Under the pieces are notes generated by a model. That model saw only the letters and a list, made by a program, of their open reading frames with translations, ran no database searches and was not told the DNA's origin. A program made the translations under genes and the position numbers. Shown here piece by piece: positions 16,774 through 23,865 of a DNA stretch of 32,773 bases (positions within the stretch are counted from its first letter, which is position 1; every line of letters starts with the position of its first letter). The DNA is from a bacterium (GTDB taxonomy: Bacteria > Zixibacteria > MSB-5A5 > WJJR01): assembly GCA_021813505.1 (NCBI GenBank), contig JAKAKI010000069.1, positions 1 through 32,773 on the forward strand, read 5' to 3'.

Positions 16774-17340
16774 CTAGATGTGTCCAGCGAGGAAGTTCTT
16801 GAGAAGGCCTTTCCCCTCTTTCGTCAGGATTGATTCCGGGTGGAACTGTACACCGACCGTTGGATGCTTCTTATGGCACAAGCCCATGATTGTGCCGTCC
16901 TCGGATGTTGCGGTGACGTCCAGGACAGCCGGAACTGATGACGGGTCGACGGCGAGCGAGTGATAGCGTGTCGCCTCGAACGGATTGGGAATTCCTGCGA
17001 AAATCCCGGTTCCATCATGCCGAATCATCGAGGTCTTACCGTGCATCAGCCGCCGCGCGCGCGTGATCTTTCCTCCGAATACTTGTCCGATCGCCTGATG
17101 TCCGAGGCACACTCCGAGAATCGGGAGCGCACCGGAGAGATCCTTCACAATGACCGGGGTCACACCGGCATCCTCGGGGCGGCCCGGTCCCGGAGACAAG
17201 ACGACTGACTCGTATTTTGTGATGATCTGACTCACGTCAATTTCATCATTGCGGTGCACGGCCACCTTCGCACCCAGTTCGCAAAGGTACTGGTACAAGT
17301 TGTAAGTGAACGAATCGTAGTTGTCGACCAGGAGGATCAT
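16774..17340 (-). CDS. trpG: Anthranilate synthase glutamine amidotransferase component
   Basis: TrpG releases ammonia from glutamine and hands it to TrpE. It is a class I amidotransferase with the nucleophile Cys78 in [17 protein letters not shown] and the His/Glu pair in [11 protein letters not shown]. The 188-residue size is normal. [19 protein letters not shown] is the classic TrpG/PabA start. The ATG at 17340 overlaps the trpE stop by ATGA and has GGAGGG at 5 bases; the open frame extends further, but that is shadow of trpE. It could also serve PabB in folate synthesis, as in single-TrpG organisms, but no pabB is in the window. Confidence 0.97.
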   Translation of the reverse strand: MILLVDNYDSFTYNLYQYLCELGAKVAVHRNDEIDVSQIITKYESVVLSPGPGRPEDAGVTPVIVKDLSGALPILGVCLGHQAIGQVFGGKITRARRLMHGKTSMIRHDGTGIFAGIPNPFEATRYHSLAVDPSSVPAVLDVTATSEDGTIMGLCHKKHPTVGVQFHPESILTKEGKGLLKNFLAGHI

Positions 17341-18821
17341 GGTTTCCCTCCCCGTTTCCAGACTCCGCCCAGCGAGGCGAGGGGCGCGGCCGCCTTGTTT
17401 TGCGTTTCGCGGTACTCGCGCGTTGGGTCTGAGTCGGCGACGATACCCGCGCCGGCTTGCGCGTAGGCACCATGGCGATCCATGACCGCGGTACGAATTG
17501 CGATGGCGGTATCGAGATTCCCCCACCAATCTATATAGCCGATGCAGCCCGCATAGACGCCGCGCCGGTCGGGTTCGATGGTATCGATGATTTCCATGGC
17601 GCGAATCTTGGGCGCTCCGGTAACAGTTCCCGCAGGGAACGTCGCCGCAAGGACATCGAGGGCGTCCACATTGGGTCGCGGCTTGCCCTCAACCACGGAG
17701 ACCAGATGCATCACGTGAGAGAACCGGTCCACGCGGCGAAACTCGGTGGTAGCGACCGTGCCGGGGCGGCACACACGCCCGAGGTCATTTCGTCCGAGGT
17801 CGACGAGCATCAGATGTTCGGCATTCTCCTTGGCCGACGCCAGCAATTGTCGTTCGAGTTGCATGTCCTGGGCCTGATCGGCACCGCGTGGACGTGTCCC
17901 GGCGATGGGACGGGTCGTAACCCGGTTGCCGATCTTGCGAACCAGTGTCTCCGGCGATGACCCGGCGATTGCGAGATCGCCAAACTTCAGGAAATACAGA
18001 TACGGTGATGGATTGGCGCGGCGCAGCCTTCGGTATACATCGAACGGTTTCGCCGGCCCATCGACCATGAATCGTTGCGAGAGCACACACTGGAAAATGT
18101 CGCCCCGGCTGATGTGGCGCTTGATGGTCCTGACGCCATCGGTGAAATCACTCGGCGTCATGTTCGAATGGATTGTGCGCGGCTTCGGCGGCAGCAATCG
18201 CGGCAGTTCGAGCGGCTGACTTAGGATGCGGGTCAACCGGTCTAGACGCCGGGAAGCGCGGTCGTAGGATTGGCGGGGCGCGAGCTCGTGCGATTCGGCA
18301 TTCGCCCGAATCGCTACATTGATTTTCGCCGACTGGTACAAGTGATCAAAGACGACGACCTCGTCGTAGAGCCCCAATTGCACCCAAGGGTGGCCGAGCC
18401 GGTCAGGGGTACTGGCCGGCAGACGTTCGAGCGTGCGAACCCAATCGTAACCGAAGTATCCGATCCACCCACCAGAGAGACCATCGGCACTGTTGCCGGC
18501 ATCTCGATGTGACGCGCACAGACGGCTGCGAACAATCCGCGGCAGCTGGCCGATGGGAAAAACGCTCTTCTTCTTCCCGATCAGGTGCGTACCCTCACGT
18601 TCGCCGAAGCTGATGGTCTCAGTCGGGCCCACACCGATGAACGAGTACCGTCCAATCGCGCCGCCCGTTTCCACACTTTCGAAGAGAAACGAGCAATCGG
18701 CCTTATCACCACCCAACCTGAGGAAAACCGATGCGGGCGTCAGAAGATCAGATGGGATCTCAGTGCTGAGAATGACCAGCCCGTGTTCACGAAGCGAGCG
18801 GCGGAAGTCGGTGAAGGTCAT
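17337..18821 (-). CDS. trpE: Anthranilate synthase component I
   Basis: TrpE converts chorismate plus ammonia to anthranilate, the entry of the tryptophan branch. The 494-residue protein has the N-terminal tryptophan-feedback motif in variant form ([19 protein letters not shown], usually LLES), the chorismate-binding motifs [38 protein letters not shown] and [18 protein letters not shown], and the closing [19 protein letters not shown]. The start is the ATG at 18821; the frame stays open to 18998 only because palindrome copy 3 has no stop in this frame, and the extra residues (GRARLLPS...GSAGASPS) are the familiar translation of that repeat. No tryptophan-rich leader peptide or attenuator was found before it. 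Confidence 0.97.
   Translation of the reverse strand: MTFTDFRRSLREHGLVILSTEIPSDLLTPASVFLRLGGDKADCSFLFESVETGGAIGRYSFIGVGPTETISFGEREGTHLIGKKKSVFPIGQLPRIVRSRLCASHRDAGNSADGLSGGWIGYFGYDWVRTLERLPASTPDRLGHPWVQLGLYDEVVVFDHLYQSAKINVAIRANAESHELAPRQSYDRASRRLDRLTRILSQPLELPRLLPPKPRTIHSNMTPSDFTDGVRTIKRHISRGDIFQCVLSQRFMVDGPAKPFDVYRRLRRANPSPYLYFLKFGDLAIAGSSPETLVRKIGNRVTTRPIAGTRPRGADQAQDMQLERQLLASAKENAEHLMLVDLGRNDLGRVCRPGTVATTEFRRVDRFSHVMHLVSVVEGKPRPNVDALDVLAATFPAGTVTGAPKIRAMEIIDTIEPDRRGVYAGCIGYIDWWGNLDTAIAIRTAVMDRHGAYAQAGAGIVADSDPTREYRETQNKAAAPLASLGGVWKRGGKP
17346..17351 (-). promoter_or_regulatory. Ribosome binding site of trpG inside the end of trpE
   Basis: GGAGGG on the minus strand sits five bases before the trpG ATG and lies inside the trpE coding end, so trpG can be initiated directly besides coupling by the ATGA overlap. 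Confidence 0.6.
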
Positions 18822-18862
18822 GAGTCGACCCCGAGTGTGAGACTGCTCCGTTTCCGGTGCGC

Positions 18863-18938
18863 GCCGGGAGGGCGAGGCTCCCGCCGAGCCATTCTTCCGC
18901 GCGGATACAAGGCTCGGCAGGAGCCTCGCCCTCCCGGC
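18863..18938. repeat. Long palindrome family, copy 3 (dapF-like to trpE gap)
   Basis: Arms 18863-18890 and 18911-18938 (28 bases, one mismatch) flank a 20-base loop containing CCGCGCGG. It occupies half of the 154-base gap between the DapF-like gene and trpE, so any transcript entering trpE from upstream must pass through this hairpin. Confidence 0.95.
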
Positions 18939-18975
18939 ACACCCAACAGGCTCTGTCGAAAGACCCTTGGCCCTT

Positions 18976-19782
18976 TCATCCTGTCTTCCATTCGCCAAAG
19001 CAGATAAAGTGGGTCATGGCCGATAGCCGCACCGTCTTGTGATCTTTGCTGATCTCGGCCGTCTGCTCACCGCCGGGCGACATTACCCGCACACGCGAGT
19101 CGATTAAACCTCGTGTCCAACAGGCAGAGACGGCGGCGAGAGCACCTGAGCCTGATGAGGGCGTCGGGCCAACACCCCGTTCAAAGATGCGCAGCTCAAC
19201 CTGATGGCGACTGAGTACTCGCGCAAACTCCACGTTCACTCCGTGACTCGGGCGATTGAGATCTTGCGCCCATGCACCGAGTTCCTCCCATGGGAGATCG
19301 AAATCGGCGACGACATAAATCCAATGCGGATTGCCGGCATCGACCGGGATGGGACCGATAAGGCGATTCGGCGATGACTTGCGTCCGGTTGAAATGGGAT
19401 CGCTGACGATCGGCATCGGTCGTTCGAACGATGCCAGATATCGTCCGGCGCCTTTAGCAGTCACAATCGATTCAATCGAACCAACCACGGTCAACAATCG
19501 CAGTTGGGCACGACGCTTGCGCCCTGCCAGGTGCGCTGCGGCGCAACGGACGCCGTTGCCCGACCATTCGGCGCGCGAACCGTCGGCATTAAACAACCGG
19601 AACGGCACACCCTTCGCCGACGGTTTGCCCAGAATAATCAACCCATCCGATCCAACACCACGCCGTCGATGGCAGATCTCGGCGGCCCGCCGCTGTGTCC
19701 ATCGGAATCTGGAAGAGGCCGGGCCGATCACACAGAAATCGTTCTCGAGGGCTTGGTACTTGGCGAAGTGTACGGTCGGCAT
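18976..19782 (-). CDS. DapF-family protein with both catalytic Cys replaced by Ser
   Basis: The 268-residue protein has the full diaminopimelate epimerase fold pattern: FAKYQALENDFCVIG at the start, CHRRRGVGSDGLIIL, FNADGSRAEWSGNGVRC, VDAGNPHWI and IFERGVGPTPSSGSGALAA. In genuine DapF the two acid/base catalysts are the Cys before GNG and the Cys before GSG/GTG. Here they are Ser74 (codon TCG) and Ser210 (codon TCA). The N-terminal motif is ALENDF instead of GLGNDF. The DapF name is therefore only a family label; I recall similar Ser/Ser members annotated as DapF elsewhere but cannot check. The ATG at 19782 suits the family start; the frame extends to 19851 without support. It precedes trpE by 154 bases and likely heads the operon. 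Confidence 0.85.
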   Translation of the reverse strand: MPTVHFAKYQALENDFCVIGPASSRFRWTQRRAAEICHRRRGVGSDGLIILGKPSAKGVPFRLFNADGSRAEWSGNGVRCAAAHLAGRKRRAQLRLLTVVGSIESIVTAKGAGRYLASFERPMPIVSDPISTGRKSSPNRLIGPIPVDAGNPHWIYVVADFDLPWEELGAWAQDLNRPSHGVNVEFARVLSRHQVELRIFERGVGPTPSSGSGALAAVSACWTRGLIDSRVRVMSPGGEQTAEISKDHKTVRLSAMTHFICFGEWKTG

Positions 19783-19828
19783 GGCTTCTATCTCGTACGG
19801 AGCGCCGCTGGTGTCAGCGTAATCGTTA

Positions 19829-19857
19829 ATGGTACCCCATAACCTTTTCAATCACAA
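19829..19857 (-). promoter_or_regulatory. Candidate promoter for the dapF-like/trp operon
   Basis: On the minus strand TTGTGA (-35, 19852-19857) and TACCAT (-10, 19829-19834) are 17 bases apart; an overlapping alternative is TTGAAA with TAACGA. Transcription would start near 19822, about 40 bases before the DapF-like ATG. It lies just downstream of the aminotransferase terminator. Confidence 0.45.
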
Positions 19858-19887
19858 CAGCTAATCCGCCCGCTCGGGCATGATCCC

Positions 19888-19904
19888 GTTGCCGAAACGG
19901 CAAC
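19888..19904. repeat. Small hairpin next to the aminotransferase terminator
   Basis: GTTGCCG, AAA, CGGCAAC pairs perfectly. On the minus strand it directly follows the T-run of the terminator hairpin at 19909-19929, forming a tandem-hairpin arrangement. Confidence 0.55.
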
Positions 19905-19929
19905 AAAAAACCCGTCGGATCGACGGGTT
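19903..19929 (-). terminator. Rho-independent terminator of the aminotransferase gene
   Basis: On the minus strand a 9-base stem (AACCCGTCG, loop ATC, CGACGGGTT) is followed at once by a T-run (the stem's final TT plus four more T). It lies 266 bases beyond the aminotransferase stop and before the DapF-like gene, so it separates the two transcription units. The 19783-20195 gap holds only this terminator, the small hairpin, the DapF promoter and palindrome copy 4. Confidence 0.8.
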
Positions 19930-20106
19930 CGAAAAATCACACAACGGGCACACCCACCGATCGCTAACGGGCCCTCGCCTTACGCCAATTCCAGTTGGTT
20001 CTCACGTATTTCATCACAGGTCTCATGAGTCAATTGACTCTTTTGTTTTACGCGGGGTGGAGTTGCGATGTTTGCATTGCCAGGAAAGTGCCTGAACAAC
20101 GCTGTC

Positions 20107-20180
20107 GAGGGAGGGCGAGGCTCCTGCCGAGCCTTGGTTCCGCGCGGGACAAAGGCTCGGCAGGAGCCTCGCCCTCCCTC
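20107..20180. repeat. Long palindrome family, copy 4 (after the aminotransferase)
   Basis: Perfect 29-base arms (20107-20135 and 20152-20180) around a 16-base loop containing CCGCGCGG. It lies 16 bases past the aminotransferase stop, ahead of the terminator. Confidence 0.95.
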
Positions 20181-20195
20181 AGACATTTCGATTAC

Positions 20196-21425
20196 TCAGG
20201 CTAAAGTCGAAAACACCCGCCCCAGCCGCTTGATCCCCTCGTGGATATTCTCCAGGCTCGCGTTGGAGAAATTGAGCCGCAACGTGTTGCCGCCGCTGCC
20301 ATCCGGATGGAAGGGTTTGCCGGGGACATAGGCGACCTTCTCTTCAATGGCCGAGTTGAACAACTGTGTGGCATCCGCATGCTCCGGCAGACGCACCCAA
20401 AGGAACAGGCCGCCGTCGGGCTTGGTCCAAGTAACCGTATCGGGGAAGAACTCACTCATCGCGCGCAGCATCGCGTCGCGCCGCTCGTGATAGGCGACTT
20501 TGAGGCGCTCGATGTGCCGGTCCAACGCGCCATTCTGGACAAACTCATAGATCACGTACTGCGCGAATTCGTTGGTATGAAGGTCGGTGCACTGCTTGAC
20601 ACGCTCGAAGACTCCCATGGTCTGGCGCGAGGCGGCAATCCAGCCGATGCGCAATCCCGGCGAAATAATTTTCGAGAACGTCCCCAGTTGAATCACCGCC
20701 TGTCCGCCAATCGACTTGATGGAGGGAACGTCGGTGCCGGAGTAGCGAAGCTCACCGTACGGGTTGTCATCAATAATCGGAATGCCGTACTGCTGCGACT
20801 TTTGAACCAGAAGCTGGCGGCGTTTCTCGCTCATGGTGATGCCGCTGGGGTTCTGGAAATTGGGGACGACATACATCAGGCGGGGATGGAGTTCGCGGAT
20901 GACGGGGTCGACTTTCTCCACCATCATGCCGTCGTTATCCATCTCGATGGGCGCATAACGGGCGCCGTAGAAGCTGAACGCCTGCAGCGCCCCCAGATAA
21001 GTCGGACGGCAGCAGAGAACGTAATTGCCGGGTTCAAGGAAAGCGCGGCCGACGACGTCGAGCGCCTGCTGCGAACCGGACGTCACCAGAATGTTGTCGG
21101 CGGACAATTGTACGCCGCCGCGCATCGCAACGCGTTCGGCAATGAATTCGCGCAACGGGGAGTATCCCATCGACAGGCCGTATTGCAGCGCTTTCGTGCC
21201 GTAATGCGTCAGCACACGGTCGGCGGCCTCGCGGATTTCCTCGACCGGAAACAGGTCGGGACCCGGAAGCCCGCCGGCAAACGAGATCACCCCCGGCTGG
21301 TTGGAGAACTTGAGAATGTCCCGGATGATCGACGACTCGAGGTTGTAGGCGGCCGGCGCAAAATGATGCGGTTCGAACTTGAACGGCGCCGGGCGTGCGA
21401 GGGCTGGTTTTTCTTCAATCATCAT
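20196..21425 (-). CDS. PLP-dependent aminotransferase, class I/II (2-aminoadipate/aromatic aminotransferase-like)
   Basis: The 409-residue protein is a fold-type I aminotransferase of the MocR/LysN/ARO8-like group. Typical motifs: VISFAGGLPGPDLFPVEEI near residue 50, QYGLSMGYSPLREFIAER, VTSGSQQALDVVGR, YVVPNFQNPSGITMS, the PLP-contacting IIDDNPYGELRY and the Schiff-base lysine in GTFSKIISPGLRIGW. There is no N-terminal DNA-binding domain, so it is an enzyme rather than a MocR regulator. Likely substrates are aromatic amino acids or 2-aminoadipate; the closeness to the trp/aro operon favours aromatic transamination, as an inference. The start is ATGATG at 21425, with no ribosome site but a promoter immediately upstream. 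Confidence 0.92.
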   Translation of the reverse strand: MMIEEKPALARPAPFKFEPHHFAPAAYNLESSIIRDILKFSNQPGVISFAGGLPGPDLFPVEEIREAADRVLTHYGTKALQYGLSMGYSPLREFIAERVAMRGGVQLSADNILVTSGSQQALDVVGRAFLEPGNYVLCCRPTYLGALQAFSFYGARYAPIEMDNDGMMVEKVDPVIRELHPRLMYVVPNFQNPSGITMSEKRRQLLVQKSQQYGIPIIDDNPYGELRYSGTDVPSIKSIGGQAVIQLGTFSKIISPGLRIGWIAASRQTMGVFERVKQCTDLHTNEFAQYVIYEFVQNGALDRHIERLKVAYHERRDAMLRAMSEFFPDTVTWTKPDGGLFLWVRLPEHADATQLFNSAIEEKVAYVPGKPFHPDGSGGNTLRLNFSNASLENIHEGIKRLGRVFSTLA

Positions 21426-21431
21426 GGACAA

Positions 21432-21459
21432 AAGGTACGCAGACCGGCGGGAATGTCAA
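21432..21459 (-). promoter_or_regulatory. Promoter of the aminotransferase gene, apparently leaderless
   Basis: On the minus strand a perfect TTGACA (21454-21459) and TACCTT (21432-21437) are 16 bases apart. Start of transcription 6-7 bases past the -10 would coincide with the ATG at 21425 or 21422, and no Shine-Dalgarno sequence precedes it. Confidence 0.6.
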
Positions 21460-21663
21460 GTTCCTATAGGTGTAACGCGTCAACGGGATGACAAAACCGG
21501 GTTTGATGAAACGGAATTGTCAGCGAAATGAGTCGTCTCGCGGAGTGGGATGGACGGAATGCCGTGATGTCGATACGGCCAGGATGATGTCACGTTGAAC
21601 GACAAGGGCAAGTAAGGCGAACAACTGCGACCTGTCACGTGGCTTAGCGATTGACTTCGACCT

Positions 21664-21734
21664 GTCACCCTGAACGAGCGGAGCGAGTGAAGGGTCTGCT
21701 GTCCATCCACTGGTCCAAGGGGAACAACTGCAGA
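21664..21734. repeat. Dispersed repeat, direct copy A (71 bases)
   Basis: A 71-base unit beginning GTCACCCTGAACGAGCGGAG is repeated at 21865-21935 with about five mismatches. The start resembles the widely dispersed bacterial GTCATCCTGAGCGAAGCGAAG type of element. It lies in the gene-free stretch 21426-22040 between the aminotransferase and dinB; apart from these copies and the promoter I see no gene or RNA there. Confidence 0.85.
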
Positions 21735-21766
21735 TGCTTCGCTCCCTTCGGTCGCTCAGCATGACA
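21729..21766. repeat. Dispersed repeat, inverted partial copy next to copy A
   Basis: CAGATGCTTCGCTCCC continuing to GCTCAGCATGACAG is the inverted form of the same element type. With copy A it forms an imperfect inverted pair, as is usual for this family. A related stretch lies at 25788-25815. Confidence 0.7.
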
Positions 21767-21864
21767 GCGGGTGCGCACCGCACACTCACTCTGGTCCCTC
21801 ACCCCCCCTTGCCTTCGCGAACAACGACGGCCAGTCGCCCTGTTGTAACGAACGACAACTGCCC

Positions 21865-21935
21865 GTCACCCTGAACGAGCGGAGCGAGTGAAGGGTCTGC
21901 TGTCTGTCCGCTGGTCCGAGGGGAACGACTGCAGA
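21865..21935. repeat. Dispersed repeat, direct copy B (71 bases)
   Basis: Second copy of the 71-base unit, about 66 of 71 positions identical to copy A. A truncated inverted remnant (ATCCTCAGGATGACAG, near 21983-21998) follows. Confidence 0.85.
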
Positions 21936-22040
21936 GCCTTCGTCGCTCCAACTTAAGCAGAGGCGAGCGTGCCGTGCGTGTCGATCCTCAGGATGACAGA
22001 GGATAGAGCAGAACGGAATTGTATGTGCGATGAATCACTT

Positions 22041-23240
22041 CTATCTCGCCTGCATCCGGGAGTAGGCCGATGCGATGGATCGTTCCCCGAAGCGATCACG
22101 GATTGTGTCAACCAAATGATCGATTTTGCCCGCCGGTTTCGCCAGCGGTCCGCGGACAAACATGTCCAGTTGATCGTGTGGTTGAGTGGGATGGGACAGA
22201 TGAGAGACCGAGATTCCCAGCAGTCTGAGTTTTCTTCCCGGTTTGTATGAGTGGGACAATAGAGCACACGCGACGGAATAGATTCGCAGCGTGTCATCGG
22301 TGGGAAATTCCAGCGTTGTTCGGCGGGTATGGGTCTCGAAATTGGAGAAGCGGTATTTCAGAGTGATGGTGCGTCCGGCGAATTCATGACGGCGCAGACG
22401 GCGACCGACCAGATCGGCGAGAAAATTCAGCGTCGCTTTCAGATCATCCAGACTCCCCACGTCGCTGGAGAATGTCCGTTCATGCCCCACAGATTTTTCA
22501 TCGGGCTGCTCATCGGGCGGGAGAATTTCGGAACCGCCTTCTCCCCGCGCGAGTTTGCCGAGCATCTCCCCCCATTTGCCAAATCGCTTGCGCAGGTCGG
22601 AGATGTTTCTGGTGGCGAGTTGCCCGATGGTCTCGATTCCGACAGCATTGAATGCTTTGGTCACCACCGGCCCGACACCCCAGAGTTTGTCCACGGGCAG
22701 CGGATATACCATTGCCGGGATATCCTCTGGCGTGAGGATTGTCAGGCCATCGGGTTTGAAGACTGATGAGGCGAGTTTCGCCATGATCTTGCTGGGCGCA
22801 ATCCCAACCGAGCAGGTGAGATCAAGCTGATCTTTCACCGTCCGCTTCAGATGTCCTGCCAGCACATCCTCACCACCCCATAGATGTGTACATCCGGTGA
22901 CATCGACAAATGCTTCATCAACGGAGACGATCTCCACTCGCGGCGAATAGAATTCGAAGATGGTTTTCAAAGCAGATGTTGTGCTGGTGATATGATCGCC
23001 GTCAACACCGATGAAGACGGCATCGGGACACAATTTCCCCGCCTGCGCCGACGACATGCCCGACCGAATCCCAAAGGCACGCGCCTCGTACGATGCGGTC
23101 GATACCACACCGCGCTGATCGGGACTGCTGCCCACCACCACCGGACGGTTTTGCAGCATTGGGTTTTTCATCTGCTCCAACGACGCGAAGTAAGCGTCCA
23201 TGTCGATGTGCATGATGCGGGGCATGGGTTTCTCAGACAT
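22041..23240 (-). CDS. dinB: DNA polymerase IV (Y-family translesion polymerase)
   Basis: DinB copies across damaged bases. The 399-residue protein has the catalytic carboxylates Asp13 (RIMHIDMDAYFAS) and Asp108/Glu109 (VEIVSVDEAFVDVTG), the steric-gate position Phe18, the fingers motif VVVGSSPDQRGVVSTASYEAR, the thumb helix-hairpin-helix region DKLWGVGPVVTKAFNAVGI and the little-finger domain. A beta-clamp binding motif QLDMF lies at about residue 357. The ATG at 23240 gives five residues before the methionine that most homologues would start from. No LexA-type operator I know was visible upstream. The next gene upstream is a small protein that may belong with it. Confidence 0.97.
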   Translation of the reverse strand: MSEKPMPRIMHIDMDAYFASLEQMKNPMLQNRPVVVGSSPDQRGVVSTASYEARAFGIRSGMSSAQAGKLCPDAVFIGVDGDHITSTTSALKTIFEFYSPRVEIVSVDEAFVDVTGCTHLWGGEDVLAGHLKRTVKDQLDLTCSVGIAPSKIMAKLASSVFKPDGLTILTPEDIPAMVYPLPVDKLWGVGPVVTKAFNAVGIETIGQLATRNISDLRKRFGKWGEMLGKLARGEGGSEILPPDEQPDEKSVGHERTFSSDVGSLDDLKATLNFLADLVGRRLRRHEFAGRTITLKYRFSNFETHTRRTTLEFPTDDTLRIYSVACALLSHSYKPGRKLRLLGISVSHLSHPTQPHDQLDMFVRGPLAKPAGKIDHLVDTIRDRFGERSIASAYSRMQAR

Positions 23241-23286
23241 TTACTCGGCTTTTGTTCTACAAATTTACACAGTCAATTGTGCGCGA

Positions 23287-23356
23287 GGGAGGGCGAGGCT
23301 CCTGTCGAGCCATGTGTCCGCGCGGAAAAAAGGCTCGGCAGGAGCCTCGCCCTCCC
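23287..23356. repeat. Long palindrome family, copy 5 (upstream of dinB)
   Basis: 25-base arms (23287-23311 and 23332-23356, one mismatch) around a 20-base loop containing CCGCGCGG. It lies 47 bases upstream of the dinB start. Confidence 0.95.
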
Positions 23357-23402
23357 ACTTGCGCTCGCGTGTTCTTCAATACGACGATAAACATACCACG
23401 TG

Positions 23403-23440
23403 GTCATTGCGAGTCCGCCGCGGCGGACGAAGCAATCTCC
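23403..23440. repeat. Dispersed GTCATTGCGAG-type element
   Basis: GTCATTGCGAG and CGAAGCAATCTCC enclose a perfect 16-base palindrome (GTCCGCCG/CGGCGGAC at 23413-23428). GTCATTGCGAG...CGAAGCAATC is a known sequence type of short dispersed repeats in diverse bacteria. It lies next to palindrome copy 5 in the 245-base gap before dinB. Confidence 0.75.
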
Positions 23441-23485
23441 GCCTTCCGAACGAGAGTCCTCTTCATTTGGCGATGCCCCCATCGC

Positions 23486-23743
23486 TCACTCCTGCCAGAT
23501 CTTGCTGATGGTCCACTGGCTCAGCCGTTCGTTGTAGGCCAGTTCAAAGAAATTCTCATCGGTGTCCAGCAGCGAGTAGTGGCGGATGACATAGGTCCCT
23601 TCGCGCGATTTCCATGAGCCAGTGACACGCGAGACTTTGTGCACCTTGCCGCGCCAACGGAACCGCATGGGCTTGAGGCTGTGATTTTCAAACACAGCAA
23701 TGACATCAACCGGATCGTCAAGCGTCTGATACATCGACTCCAT
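23486..23743 (-). CDS. Small protein, possibly DUF6504-like, next to dinB
   Basis: About 85 residues, starting MESMYQTLDDPVDVIAVFEN. The pattern PMRFRWRGKVHKVSRVTGSW, then YVIRHYSLLDTDENFFELAY and ending WTISKIW resembles small all-beta proteins of the DUF6504 type, which are often encoded beside Y-family polymerase genes. The assignment is from memory of the pattern and is tentative. Possible starts are a GTG at 23755, ATG at 23743 or ATG at 23734; GGAG at nine bases favours the last, so the N-terminus is uncertain by a few residues. It is on the same strand as dinB, 245 bases upstream, with two repeats in between. Confidence 0.65.
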   Translation of the reverse strand: MESMYQTLDDPVDVIAVFENHSLKPMRFRWRGKVHKVSRVTGSWKSREGTYVIRHYSLLDTDENFFELAYNERLSQWTISKIWQE

Positions 23744-23865
23744 CTCCACCCCCACTGAACTTTACGGCAGGGGGCGAATGGGGGAGTATCACTTTGTCAG
23801 ATTAGGGATTGGACGCCACTCAAGAACTTCGTGCTCCACTGAGAGACCTTGCAACGCAGCGAGTA

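Noticed and set aside
18822-18975. trp leader peptide or attenuator
   Set aside because: No short frame with Trp codons and no terminator with T-run was found; only the palindrome.
18822-18998. N-terminal extension of trpE with GRARLLPS and GSAGASPS
   Set aside because: It is the translation of palindrome copy 3, which recurs around other copies; trpE starts at 18821.
20241-21491. Plus-strand frame of 416 codons opposite the aminotransferase
   Set aside because: Longer than the gene itself, but translates to a low-complexity reverse image; the minus strand has the PLP motifs.
21426-22040. RNA gene or CRISPR in the widest gene-free stretch
   Set aside because: Repeats are only two direct copies of 71 bases, without regular spacers, and no tRNA-like cloverleaf was seen.
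23241-23290. LexA (SOS) operator upstream of dinB
   Set aside because: Neither CTG-N10-CAG nor the GAAC/GTTC types are present; a phylum-specific operator cannot be excluded.
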